This document shows, one piece after another, positions 28,201 through 42,951 of a DNA stretch of 64,000 bases; position 1 is the first letter of the stretch; each line of letters starts with the position of its first letter. The DNA lies in contig QLIY01000262.1 of the NCBI GenBank assembly GCA_003260075.1, positions 115,036 to 179,035 of the forward strand. Direction: 5' to 3'. The notes under the pieces are model-generated. The model had not been told where the DNA came from and ran no database searches. It was given only the letters and a program-made list of their open reading frames with translations. The position numbers and the translations under genes are program-made. Origin of the DNA: Phallusia mammillata. Its lineage: Eukaryota > Chordata > Ascidiacea > Phlebobranchia > Ascidiidae.

Positions 28201-29617
28201 ATTGCCTTTGATTTAAACGCCTCACCTTTTCGTCACTGCCGTCTTTGCATTGCGCAACTCCATCACAGAAGTTTGATCTCTCAATGCATTCGTCGTTGTC
28301 ACACACAAACGATTTACCGCAACCCCTCTGACACTCGTCAACTCTGGAAAAAAAAGAGGATAAAATGTACAAATGTGTTTCTGACAACATTTTAATACAG
28401 TGTAGCATTTGAACCTAAACTATCAAAGACCTTGTACATAGCGAATACATTTACATTTGGCAAAATGATTTAAGCCCAAAACTTTTGTGGGGTTAGAAAC
28501 ATGACCCAAATAGTGACGTCATGTCATAACAAAAACCAAGGCAAGCCAGGCACAAAAAGAAGATCACAGCAAAAAAAAAACTAAATAAATAGAGTGGAGC
28601 AAAACTTTTTTTTTTTGCTTCAATACTTTCTTACACTATTATGGCGGGATGCAGATACCCAAGCCATTTTGTAGCCTGGCTGAGAAGCATTGTTAAAAAC
28701 AGAATTTGCATATCATCACAACATATCGGGCAACATATGCTCAACAGCAGTGGTTTCCGACCAGGGAGGAATTTAAAAACGTCAGGGGAAAATTTACGTA
28801 AACTTGTACATGTGGTTGGTAAAAAGACTCTATAGCTCTAGGTATATAACCTGCCAATTTTAAGTAATCTTTGTATGGTATAACATCTACTACGTAGTCT
28901 ATTGGGGAGGATAAGGGTTAGGAATCTCTACAGCAGTGTTTTTTAGCAATGTGCACAAAAATTATCACTACCGAGGCTTTCAAACTCTTAAATATTTATG
29001 GTAAATATGTCACAGTGGTTTTTAAAGCAGGTCATCTGTCCCAAAGGGGTTTGCATATCAGTGCCAAGGAACAGTTTGGGGTATCAGGCCTTTTATCAAC
29101 AATTTTACATTAAATTTGAATTAGGCTTCAAAGAATTTAACTAATTACTGAAAATCACTTGTTTTTCAGCCTAGTTCAAGTAAAATTGAAACCGTTTTGG
29201 CAAAAACACATTTTAGAAGTATTGCTAAATATTAGTTTGAGAACGACTGTAAAATCGTATTTCAACGGATTTAAAAGTTAAACTTTGTTTTACACATTTT
29301 AATCCAAAACATAGTTTTTGATATACAATTAAACCGTACCGTTTTGCGCAATGGTCCAAACCGTCACACATGTACTTGTATGGTAAGATGCACTTTCCTG
29401 AGCATCGGTTGTGTCCGTTGCTGCACATAATATCACCGTATTTTCCCTGCATTTCTATCCCCCACTCATCACTGCCATCGCCACAGTCGTCGACGCCTGC
29501 CAAAGCAAAACGCCAATTAAGAAAGAAAAATAGTTTAATCACAAACATTACTGCCAAGGTAGTGGTGTATATAGAATATATCGTTCAGACGTTTCGACAA
29601 TCTCTGTTGTCATCATC

Positions 29618-29680
<63 letters not shown>

Positions 29681-32600
29681 ATGTTTGTGATTAAACTACT
29701 TTTCAAGTCCGTGTATAGTGTTCCTAAGAAAGAAAAAGTTTCAAAAATATATATACAAGTTTAAGTGAAACTGAAAACAAAGACTTCAAGCGTTGAAAAC
29801 CGTCAGCTTTATTTTATTTTGTTAAAAATAAACAATATCTTACAGCTACTGATTTTACTCTGGTTCTTTCTGATAACACAGTACTTTCACGAATTATTAC
29901 TCAAGATAATACATAAATATATTGTACAAGTTTTAGGTATTTTTTAAAATATGTGGGTCACTTACCATCACAAAACCTGGCAAATGCGATACATTTTCCA
30001 TTAAGACAAGTAAACTGTTTATCGCAATCCGACCTACATTCGTCACTCGAATCACCGCACTGGTCCAAGAAGTCACATCGCTATGGAAAACAATTTACTA
30101 ATTCAATTACTATTCAAAATTAAAAAAATTCAAACAGCAAGAAAATGATCCACTGCGTTATAGAGTAATAAGCATAAGGGTGTAGACATGCTGACCAAAG
30201 TGCGCGTAAAAATGATTTAAATTTTTAACGATTTATTTAAAAAATAAGCTTCATACTTCGAACTGATTGTTAGCAACAAAGTTGATAGTATATCGAATGA
30301 TAAATTTTACCACTTGTTGGGGCTAATGGGAAATAGAGGAAAAACGGAGTTGTGTAAGTCAATTAAAAAGTACCGGTTTCTAAAGGGGATTTTATGCACA
30401 AAAGCTAGCATCAGTTTACTTCATAAATATAGACTACACGGTTATGCTTGCGACTACAATGGGAAATGATATACCAGTTTAACAATCTTAAACGCTTGCA
30501 AAACACATGTAAAGACTCCAAGAATAGTGTTTAGCAAAAGCACACGACATTTTTTTATTGCACTCACATCGTGTTGCCAGTTAGCGATTCTTCCATTATC
30601 ACACTTAATGTAGTCCGGATTATCGCATCCCCATTCATCGCTGTGGTCAGCACAGTGAAGTTCACTGTCACACATATGGTGCGGGGGAAGGAGGCAGGTC
30701 AAGTTCAAAGCGTTTCTCCTGCAACAAACAACTTGCACTTGTAAAGTGTTAAATAATCTAGTTTTTAGAGTCACTGTTCGTAGAAGTTTGATAAAGAGTG
30801 GAAAAAAGTGTTTAAAGTCCTCATTTTTTACTTAGCATTTATTATATGTAACACAAGTGAATTTGGGTAATATGAAATGCGTACTGTATTTATATGAAAG
30901 CATAGAGACACAACATAAGGTATGGCTTTTTTAGTATGTTAATCCCAACAAACCAGACGTCATGTCACCAGCATTAGTTATTAGTAACTTAATTACTATA
31001 TTTCAACTTATAGCCCCCCCCCCAATATGAAATGCGTACTGTATTTATATGAAAGCATAGAGACACAACATGAGGCATGGCTTTTTTGGTATGTTACTCC
31101 CAACAAACCAGATGTCATGTTACCAACATTAGTTATTAGTAACTTAATTACTATATTTCAACTTATACAAGATATAAATGTTTTGTTACAAATGTTGATG
31201 GAACCTTGGTAATTACACCAAACAGCGATTTTTTAAACGTGATTACTTAAATTTTAATTAAACGATGATCACTAAAATTGTCACGACAATTTAAATTCTC
31301 TCGTTAAAATGAATTTTCGAACAAAACAACAGTGAAAGGCAATAAACAACTAAACACGATGCAAACTAACAAAAAAACAGGCCTGTTGAAATCAACAAAG
31401 CAACGTCAACGCGGTTTGACGTCAGAAGCCTCGTTTGGAAACAGAACGCGCCAAACGCTTGACGTCATGCCTTAGATCATAACTTAATCCTCCCCCCCCC
31501 CGTGAAAGGCAATAAACAACTAAACACGATGCAAACTAACAAAAAAACAAGCCTATTGAAATCAACAAAGCAACGTCAACCAATGACGTCAACGCGGTTT
31601 GACGTCAGAAGCCTCGTTTGGAAACAGAACGCTCCAAACGCTTGACGTCATGCCTTAGATCATAACTTAATCCCGTTAGAAATCAACCGAACCACTTAAT
31701 CGAGACTAGAAAGTTAGTTGGCAGATATGCTAAGTTTTTCTTGAGCCTAACGAGCTTGCAAAACGAGTAAAGGTGCCTAAGATCCTGTTTGGTGGGCAAA
31801 ATCGATAAAAACCCATTTGAATACCGAATTAAAACGCTTCGAGCCAAAAGCCAGTGGCATAATGGGTGGTTAAAATCGAATAGGCGACCTTTAAGAGCCA
31901 CCTGGACAGCAAGAAGTTAATTTTTTTAGATAACAGCTTTAAGTGCCAGGAGAAAGCTAATGGATCTGTTTTACAGGTCAATTTTTGACAAAAAAATACT
32001 GAGACAATTCAATTTGCATTTTTTTCTAAATTTAACCAATTTAGGGCTTCTTAATTGAATTAAAACGAAAATTTTCCTTCCATTTCCTTCCTTTTACCTT
32101 CCATTACGATACCAATGTTTACGTTTTTTTATTTCACGATAATTTTTTTCAACCACTATATGCAATACAATACACCAGCCATCAAAATATACCACTTTTC
32201 GATCTATTTCTTTTAAATAAAAGGTGTAATTGTTTAGCTCAGAATTTAGGTTATTCCGATAACATCGGTTGAAAAAAAAATTGTTGTGTAATCTGCAAAA
32301 AAAGTTCGATTCGATCTATTACAAGTAATAATGAAAGACCTACCTGTTAATACACGTGGTGTTAGCGTGTTGATCTTGTCCAGGATCGGAAACATGCATT
32401 TCATCGCTTCCATCAGCACAGTCGATTCGTCCATCGCAAAACCTGAAACCAAACAAAAGCATTCGTCAAATACATTGGAAAAATTAAACTTTGACATCTA
32501 TGACGTCAGTATGTAACGTGTTTTTCGTGACAGCGGACATTTATTAAAATCATGTTAGGTTTGGCCAAGGGTTGCATTGTCGGTAAAACAACAAATGGTA

Positions 32601-35600
32601 TTGAAATCCTCTACCGCTAAAATCTTTAACGCCAAAGCATTCTCGTTAGCTCATATAATATAATACCAAAGAGCGAAACAAAACAAGCTCATTTCCAAAT
32701 TTAAAAGCATTCCATTTGTATGCTATATTTGTCGAAAAAGTTCAGTACTTGTTCTGTGCACACTCAAAGAAATTTTTGAGTTACTTTTTTCGAACGTTTA
32801 CAAGTTTTGAAACTCACTTTCTTGTTAAACAAAATAGGCAGTATACATGCTTACTTGTCATAGGCAAGACAAGTCCCGTCTGCACACTGAAATGTGGTCG
32901 GTTTGTCGACGGTGTCGGCACATTCGTCGCTCGAATCGCCGCAATCGTCCCTGTTATCTTTTACAAGGTACTGAAATCAAATAAAACAAATCAAGTCAAC
33001 TATCAACATCGATGAATCTACAAATACATCGCAATACTTGTGTATAATACGCAGTAATACAAAAATAACTTCCAATTAAAACAGTTTTTAATACTTAAGG
33101 CTGCAGTCCCAATATTGTTTTCAAAGTAGGGCAATAATTAAGCGACATAGGTTAATCGGTGATGGAGTTATTTGGCCGCAGAATCTAATATCTATGTAGG
33201 TCGTGATGCTAGTTGGCTCAAGTTGAAACATGTTCACCAAAGTTACAGTGAATCCCTTATCTCATAAGCATAGTGGTTTAAATATTTTATGCTTGACGAT
33301 CATACACACATTTACATGACAAAAAATACATTGCATTCCTATATAGCAGTTTTAGAGGAAATTGTAATCCACGTTAGGTAATACTATACTTTAAAGACTT
33401 ATATTTTAATATTAATACATTATAGCGGTTACATAATGCATAGGTTGGCTATTATGGTTGTTATTGCGATACCTCGGGTTACAAACAAACATATTATATA
33501 CAAAACAGATGGCAGCTTTTGTACACACATACTGGAATAGGTTAGAACACTTACAGCTGGTATACATTTTCCGTTGTCGCATGTCCATGAGTACCGACAA
33601 TCAGAGCCACATTCGTCCAAGCGATCCACACAGTGGTCGATCCCGTCGCACAAATACTCCTTAGGAAGGTAACACTGGCCAGGATGCCTATTCCATTTGC
33701 TACTGCAAGTTATGCCTATATCGGACAGCAAAACGTTATTTTGTATTAAAACAGTACAGCAACAAACATATAGTTAGAAAATACTGAAGAAACGTTTCGT
33801 CCACCACGTTGCATAGTTATAACCAAGTTGTCCTTTTTTGTTGAACGATAGGCTACTCGGTTAAACACAGTTAGCCGCGCTATCCGAAATACTGATGTCA
33901 ATTATGATACGTTGGTGGGCAATGTGAATAAGGAGACTGAAAAGTGCAATTTGCTGTTGTTCAGTTGATATTATATGTTGTTTACAAAGTTATCAACGCG
34001 ACCCATTGAAACAATGCTTATAAATAAAACACATACGCATAAAATGATGTAAGTTACATGCTCTGTAGAAATCGATAAAGGACATTAAAACGATGTACAC
34101 AGGAGTTAATGTAGTTACTTTGCTCTATAACATGTAAAGGGCACTTCATTATTTGCCCCATCCAATGCAAGCACTATTTTGATACTGTATTTTGAACATG
34201 TTGTTTGAACACTCAAATCACAAACCTAGAGGTCGCCATACCCTAAATGAAAAGTCAGTCCTAATCAGCATTTTCTATGTTAGTATACATAATTGGTCCA
34301 TTTTACATGACGTAAATAAGTGACGTCATACCGTCGCCTTGTGAATTGGAAATTTCGTCACTTCCGTCCAAGCAATCTTGGGTACCGTCACAGAATTGTT
34401 CGGGTCGTAAACATTCACCGGATTGGCATCTGTCAATCAAAAAAGGGCGGCGCATTAGGGGCAACGGGATAATTAAAAATTGATGCAGGATCGTGAAGTG
34501 ATAAGGAGTAACGCAGCCAAATCGATTAAAGTGTCAGCAGACAAGTTCCAATTAGTAGTTGCGACGAATTTAAAATGTACGAAAGTAGGATAAGGCTAAA
34601 TCCTTGGAACAAGAAAACGAATTACTCAAATGAATAAACTTTTGCTGCCAGGCATAATGTATCAACAAATTTTTAGCTCTTCCAGCAGTTTTTATTATGG
34701 GACATCGAAACGTCGGCATATTATAATAAAGACTGCTGGAAGAGCTACAAATTTGTTGATGTATTACTCCAGTGGTTCCCAAACTATGCGCCGCGGCACA
34801 CTGGCCAGATGTCATTAGGTGTGCCGCAAAAAATATTGAAATTAAAATCAATCAAGTAGAGTAGTAGTACCAGGTGCTTAGACCACTAGGCCAACATGCT
34901 CCACGTCTCTGAGATGTTCAACTAGGCCAGGGGTTCTTAACCAGGTGTGCACGCACCCCCAAGGGGTGCGAGAACTCTTCTTAGGGGGTGCGGGGGATGC
35001 TGAATCAGTAAGGTTGGTTAGGTCTATTCTATTTAAGCAATTACAGAAGGTGGAGCGAAAATTGGTTGGTGATTTGAAAGGGGTGCAGCAAGGAAAAAAG
35101 GTTAAGAACCACTGAACTAGGCTATTTAACTATGAAAGTGACCTGTATAGCGGCTTTATGACCTCATAGTTAGTGCCTTTGTCAGCCAAAAAGATTATTC
35201 AAATGTTCGAAGTGCGCCAAATAATTTTCGTTTTTTTCTAAAATGCGCCTTAAAAGAAAAAAGTTTGGGAAACACTGTATTACTCAAATAGTTGGAATGA
35301 TGATGTTAAGTTTTGAAATATAAAAAAAATCTTGGGTATGCTGTATCACACTGTGCTTTATGTAAGTCAAATGTACAAGTAGGCTACATAAATTTTATTT
35401 GAAAAGATTTCTAAAATGATTGCGATTCACTTCATAAATGGAACATTTTCTTCAAGTGCATGCAGCTAACTGAATTATGCGAATTTCTTTTACCCCTAGA
35501 GATGTTTAAGTGTTTTTTAGTTATCAATCTTTGTTAGTACAACTAATTTTAGGTGGCTTTTTTGAGTCGTTTAACTAAATCTCAATTTTTGTTTATAGGA

Positions 35601-37326
35601 ATGTTGTACAAGTCTTCCACACATTTAAGTAAAATACGAATCTGTTAATTTATGCCATAATAACTATGCTTACCATAGTGACTATTTTGTACAACTACGT
35701 TCTTGCTATTGACTCATAAACTACTGAATTAAAATTGAATTGGCGATGGCCAAACCAATGAGCCAGAACATATAAACTATGCAACACAAAAATGATTTCA
35801 CTATGCTTTCCACACAAGCAAGTCGTGCAGTAAGGTTACATCTATTTCAATTCCAAGTATTTATTTGTATTATTAGGATTAGCATTGGGGTTGCTAGCAT
35901 CGGAACTTAAGAGGGTACTTCAGTTTTGCGGAATAAAATACCTCAATATTGATCGTTTTGACGTGAAATTTCGGAATCCCTGGATGTGGTTTATTAAACA
36001 CAAGTGGTTCTAGTGACGACTATCGTTTGAACAACGAACCATAAGTGGCAATTACTTTCCTCTTTTCCGACTATAGGGGAGTGGAGACTCTCAAGACGTT
36101 TTTTGGGTCCTTAAATGTTGTTGTTTCAGTTTTTTCGTTTGTCCTTCTTATAAGGAAGGTATTCATATCATAAGGAGCCATCAGTGTACATGTAACTATA
36201 ATGTGGTAAAAAAATCCTACCGCAATTTGATAACAAAGCGATTGGACGTCAAAATTTAATAATGTTTTAGAGGCTGGGCAACGGGCATCTGCCGGGGGGG
36301 GGGTTACGTTTTTTAGGTCCTTAAATGTTGTTGTTTCAGTTTTTCCGTTTGTCCTTCTTATAAGGAAGGTATTCATATCATAAGGAGCCATCAGTGTACA
36401 TGGAACTATAATGTGATAAAAAAATCCTACCGCAATTTGATAACAAAGCGATTGAACGTCAAAATTTAATAATGTTTTAGAGGCTGGGCAACGGGCATCT
36501 GCCAACATTTAAAAAACTTGACACTTCCATTTTATTGCTAATTCATTTAGTATTTATGAGACTTTGGGAAGGAATCGACCAAGTACATTTAACGTGAGCC
36601 TTTTTAACAATATAAACGTCTAAAAGGAATCTAAATTTAGAGGGTCTTTATATTTTTTGTCATCATGGTTTAAGCATGAAATTTATGAATTGTGCTGTAA
36701 GATGTATGACCGGTAAACACTTTTAGATTTTGGTAAACACAACAACATCGAGTTCTGCCAAAATTTCGTTCAGAGAGAAAATACATTCGTGCCCATTAGA
36801 CATCTGTCAACAAACTAAACGAACAAACCATAAAAAAAATCAAACCATTCATTTGTTGCGAAATAAAAGGCCTTTTGATTCCATAAATGTTTGCAGAAGA
36901 GCGTCAATCCAAAACAAATAACACCCCAATGCGGCAAACATTACAACCAGAGTTAAAAAACGGTTCCAAATTTCACGCCTTTTTTTATCTAAGCCCCATA
37001 CCCAGGGTTGCCATCGACATGGACCCAAAAATAAGGACCAACGAAAAATTAATTTTTATACGAAACGAAACAAACGTTTTTGAACAAATCTTTGCATTTA
37101 TACGAGCCATGACATATCACAGGCCATTTTTTGGCAGAATCAACCTATTCCAGCAACTTCTTGGTTCGTACAATATACTTCGTGCGTCTTACGGCAGCTC
37201 AGGTCGAGGTTTACTGTTACTTGTAACAGTGATTTGACTAGTGATTGTTGAAAATAAGACAAAATAAGGACTCAAGTCCAAAACAAGGACATTTCTTAGA
37301 AATAAGGACAATATGTTTTTCTAAGA

Positions 37327-37392
<66 letters not shown>

Positions 37393-40300
37393 TGCCTATA
37401 CCTGATCCAACTTACAGCTTGGATTACAACGCGTAGCAGCTTACTTGAAAAGAACTTACTTGAAAATATATGATGCGCAATTGCTAGATGGGTCCGTGCC
37501 GTTGTAGATGCATCTGCCTCCAGAGCAAGCTATTTGGCTTTCACACCCGGGACATTCCTTGACAAAAAAGTTGGCGCACTTCGGACAGTCCTTGAGAAAT
37601 TTTCGGTAGTGCTCGTGAGCCAGCTTCTTGTAACTGTATTGTGGAAAAACTTAAAATAGTTTTTTGCCTTTCCAAGGAGAACAGGAAAAGTTTCAACATT
37701 TCGCCGGACTTACGGGTTGTCATCCCGGCAGGCGATTTCATCTTCGTCGACGATGTCGTGGCATTGTTGAATACCGTCGCACACGTAAGGCTGAGGAAGG
37801 TAACAAGTCAAATCTTCTTCGTTGCGAACGTTGTTGCAAGACACTGAACCTGTAATGTTGGCATCTGAAAAAAAAAGAATTTTGCTTGAATACACGCAAT
37901 TACACTTAAAATTTAAATCACCCAATTCACCGCCTTGTGGTAGACAAAAAATTCATTGTATTAAGATACTGATGATGTTGGATATACAATAATATTTCAA
38001 TCTCAAGTTTATTTTGAGGAAAAAAAATAATCGGGTAAAAAATTCGTCACACAGTTTAGTTTTAGTGAATAGAATGAAGACGCACCAATAGCTAGAAGAG
38101 TGACATTTAAGAAACTTAGTTATGTTATTTATCACATGTACACCACTTTAACGGGTAAACGGTAATAAATATGAAACATTACCCATGTTGCCTAATTCGC
38201 TTGCTAATTTGAAATATATTAGTAACACGCATATGATCAGAGACTTTTGGTAAAATTTTGGACTGTCAATTTAAGTACAAAAAAGTATAAAATAAAAGCA
38301 AACCTTTGGTAACTCATAACTTTGACTCTATGTTTAGGGCTTGTAGATATATTGTGAACTGAATTTAAGTCGTACATGTTTACCCGAAACGTCACATAAC
38401 AGTTTCAGTACTCCATCATTCAAATCGTGGGTTTCGGCTTGTGGCTTCGTAAGCCGGCGAACAAACAACGCAAAACAACAAGTCCAAGTTACCCAAATAC
38501 GATAAACACCACAGATCGGTAAACACCACAGACCGGAGAAATAACAGTGTTAACTCGGCTGCCTTGGCCACAGAAATTCCATATATCGGGCCTAGCATCA
38601 CAAGCTAAACACACCAGGGCAGGTAAAGAGCAAAATCATCACGAGCGCCACATTTAGGGACCTTCACAGACGAGTCAACAAGAAACGTGACCTCGAGTAA
38701 CCTTGACACTACGTGACGCAAAACACGCCATTGGATGGCGACGTCGACGCGCAACGTTGGGTGTGACATTTGAGTGGGCATGATTTTATTGATTTTTTGC
38801 AAAGCCTGGAATAAGTCAAAACAATACAGACAAATATGTTAACATGGTATATTTAAAATACAGGGCTTCCTACACACCTCTATCGTCTAAGAAACTACTT
38901 AATTACAAATTAGATTCGAAAAGATTTTAGCAATTTTGTCTCAGTGGGATTTAGTTTTGTTTGGCGAATTCTTCTAGATCAGGGGTCTCAAACTCAAACT
39001 ACTTTGGGGGCCAAAAACAAACTTTTAAGTAAGTCGGGGGCCGCACTATGTGTAGAAAACAATGTGCAAGATTACAAAGTAAAATGTTTATTTATGCCAT
39101 TAGCTACATTAAAAAACAATATGGTAGTAAACAACAAACAGATATACTGTGTAGCAAAGTGAATAAGTTAACTGTGCTATATTGATTTGTGTGGAAACAA
39201 TGGCCAACAATGACGCAACGATGTATAAAGTATGACCCAACAATCACAATTGCTGATTTCAAAAATGCGCTCGTTCAATCATCCGGTAAAAACGCTGCAT
39301 ATACCACAAAAAGAGAATGGTTAAATCATGTAAATTCACTGGTCTGACAGGGTATTCCGCCTAAGCAAAACACATAACTTCTAAAAGTTACTTCGCGGGC
39401 CGAACAAAAACCCATAATTTAGGCTACCACTTACACAAAGCAATAACGCAAATTTATGCATGAGATTTTATTGACAATTACCACATATTTATAGTCATAA
39501 GTTTTATTGTCAAGCATCACCTAGTTCTTACCACATTAAATCGTCGCTTCGTTAACGTATACGTATAGGCCTACCATACGTTCTCTTTTTGGAGGACATG
39601 TCCTCCTTTTTTAGACGAAAAACAAGTTGTCCTCCGAGGACAGTAAAAAGGGCTGAAATGTCCTCCTTTTTAAGGAATGTCTGATTTACCAAATACATAT
39701 GTGGGGGGGGGGGGGCCTACCATACGTTCTCTTTTTGGAGGACATGTCCTCCTTTTAGAGTCTAGACGAAAAACAAGTTGTCCTCCGAGGACAGTAAAAA
39801 GGGCCCAAATGTCCTCCTTTTTAAGGAATGTCTGATTTACCAAATACATATGTGGCAATTATGCCTTTATACATATTCCTCTTATTTGTTAAAGAATTCA
39901 GTTTTTACGTTTTTTGAAAATACAAGCTTATTTTAGTGCTGTGGTGTGATAAACATTTAAACTTTATCCAAACTATTGTATACCGTCTAATTTCTGAAGC
40001 CTTTAATTTTTGGTGGGACTCAAAGGGTTTTTAGTGTTTACATGTCTTTTCAACAATGTGTTGCAAAAAAGAAGATATTGCCCGATTGCTGTGTCCTCCT
40101 TTTTAGGGATGGAAATATGGTAGGCCTACGTTAACGCAAACATTAAAGCTGTGACGACAAACATTGTAGTTGTTACGACATAATTTGTTGCTAAATTCAA
40201 NAAAAGCACAATTGTTACGCAACGAACAGAGTGGCATTTACATAATTATTGTCTCATTGCATATTTGTGCGTTGTGTCAAAATGTCAGAAGTGCTGTTTT

Positions 40301-42877
40301 ATATTATTTAATTTGTTTTTCAATTAATAAGCTTTTGATTAGTAGTGGAGAATTTAATGTGATCGTCCAGTCAAAAGCAGAAGATCGACGTGTTGGCCAC
40401 ACCTGGTCTATCACATGCAGCCTGTGGGTCGAGCAAGGGTTTTAGAATATCACGTTGGCATAGTTACCTTTATGACCTCGTTCAGACTTTGTTAAAACAA
40501 ACCTAGCACAAAATTTCGCAACAGTACGATGTCACTTTAACTTTTCATACCTATACACAATCAAATCAAAAAGTTATACGTTATGTATATGGGGGGGGGG
40601 CGTTAACGCAAACATTAAAGCTGTGACGACAAACATTGTAGTTGTTACGACATAATTTGTTGCTAAATTCAAAATTGTTACGCAACAAAGAGAGTGACAT
40701 TTACATTATTATTGTCTCATTGCACATATGTGCGTTGTGTCAAAATGTCAGAAGTGCTGTTTTATATTATTTAATTTGTTTTTCAATTAATAAGCTTTTG
40801 ATTAGTAGTGGAGAATTTAATGTGATCGTCCAGTCAAAAGCAGAAGATCGACGTGTTGGCCACACCTGGTCTATCACATGCAGCCTGTGGGTCGAGCAAG
40901 GGTTTTAGAATATCACGTTGGCATAGTTACCTTTATGACCTCGTTCAGACTTTGTTAAAACAAACCTAGCACAAAATTTCGCAACAGTACGATGTCACTT
41001 TCATACCTATACACAATCAAATCAAAAAGTTATACGTTATGTATATAGCGTTGTATATGGTAGTTCAGTCGAAATTAAATGTTCGGAATGATTTCAGCCT
41101 AATCTGGCGGAGCTGAAATGATCCGTCCCGGCCATCGATTTTCAAATATGTTGTTATTGTAAGTAAACATGTTTATGACGCTCTAACGCAATTATTTATA
41201 ATGTAAAAGCTGCATAAAAAACAAAATAGTTTGTACACATCTTGATTCATGTTTTCTACATATTATTTTATTGGTTTAGGTCAAATTCAGAATGCCGTAA
41301 AATTTATTTTGTTTAAAATGCAAACCAAAACTTCGGCGCGCCATTAGTTCATGTAGTGTTGTTTAAAAAACGCCCCAAGGTAAGGTCAGAAATGTAAAAG
41401 ATCAGATCCGAATTGCATCCTGCTAAAAGTCATATGTGACAGTTAACAAAGATAATCAGGCCGTAACTGCCTTGCGGTGTGCACAATAAACATTGCAATT
41501 ACCTGCCCGAAGGAAGCGATTAAAAGGTTTGCATCATCAGTACGTCCAGTCGCAGCATTTGACCTATTCTGCTAAAACGACTTATGCATATTTAAACCTC
41601 GAAAATGAGCATTTTTTATCAAGAAAATTAACCATCAGTAATGTAGCCAAAAATAATACAAAAAAAAACTAAAAGCATTAATCGTTTCAGTGAAATTTTT
41701 ACACAAATATTACTGCCAAGTTTACTGTATGTGTTGAAATGAAAACTAGATTGGAACGCATATTCTTATTGCCAAAACCACTAAACCTCAATCAAGCCAC
41801 CAGTATACATTCACAAATACTAAACTGTTAAACATTTTAGCAAATGCTCATGCCATTATGAGTTATGAAGAGCAACTAATTCAGTTTTTTTTGTGTTTTT
41901 GTAATAAACGCAGTATAAATCATTTGTAATGTTGTGCAACATGATACTGAATTTGCGTTTTCGAAATCCCAAATTTATGCAGTTTCTGTTTATAACAGTG
42001 GAAAGAATCAGACAGTGGGAAAAAATCTGATTAAACTGAAAGTGGTAAACCTCTTAATGAATGCGAAATTTCGAAATATTACCCCAGTACGTCTTTGCCC
42101 AGAACGATCCAATTTAAAGTCAATCAGGGCAATCTGGTTGCAATATCATTTTACAGAAGCAGGCCGCATGATATTTCTCGCCACATTTGCTTTCTCTTAG
42201 TTTTTTGCTACATCCCACGCAATACGACCGCTTGAACAATAGCCTTGATCTTGGTAAAAACGGATCCCATCGCGTGATATCCCACGTGCACGCTTTGCAG
42301 AAATATCCCGAATTTCAAACAAAAAACACTGCAACGAGGCCGTAAAGTCATTAGTAACTGACAAAAGGCCAAATTTCGTATTGCACACCATTTTTCAAAA
42401 AAGTTTATGCAATTCAATATGATCGTGTGTAACAGTTTAACATTTCAATATGTTGGATGAAATGGCATCGCTAAATAGTAAGAAAGTCAGTGAATCAATG
42501 CAACTAGCTTGTTGCAAAGAGAAAATAAGTTTTCGTCACGTTCACAAAACGCGAGAAAGGCCATAAACGCGAACAACGCAAATTGTTCACTGTAAAACCA
42601 TAACATAAACAAACGTGTTTTTTATTATTTCGCGTCAGCAAACTAATCCCTCAAAAAGTCCACGAGCACCTTTAAGATAACCAAAAACACCGCACTGATT
42701 TTTTAAATACTGTACTTAAAATTTTCATTAAATGCATGAATCATGTTAAGCCAAACAAATCCTTTAAAAAGAGTTTGAGAACAAACTAATATTAACATGA
42801 CCTAGGTATCACCGGTTGCACCCAGATTTAAAGGCGGGTCTGAAATTGGAGCCCGAACCCGAACCCGGCCCAGACCC

Positions 42878-42951
<74 letters not shown>

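Noticed and set aside
36071..36508. A 145-codon minus-strand open frame with an internal repeat
   Set aside because: The internal repeat is the contig-end duplication around the 10-G tract. There is no domain and no splice context.
37245..37436. Plus-strand frame coding a poly-glycine protein
   Set aside because: It is translation of the 62-G tract, which is probably filled gap sequence. The same applies to the poly-glycine frames at 42.8 and 54.2 kb and to the poly-proline frames at 29.4 and 42.8 kb.
40201..40201. The single n as a contig join
   Set aside because: Unlike the n at 26728 and 45905, the flanks are not restarted after it. The near-copy at 40.67 kb differs only by a short indel, so it may simply be an ambiguous base.
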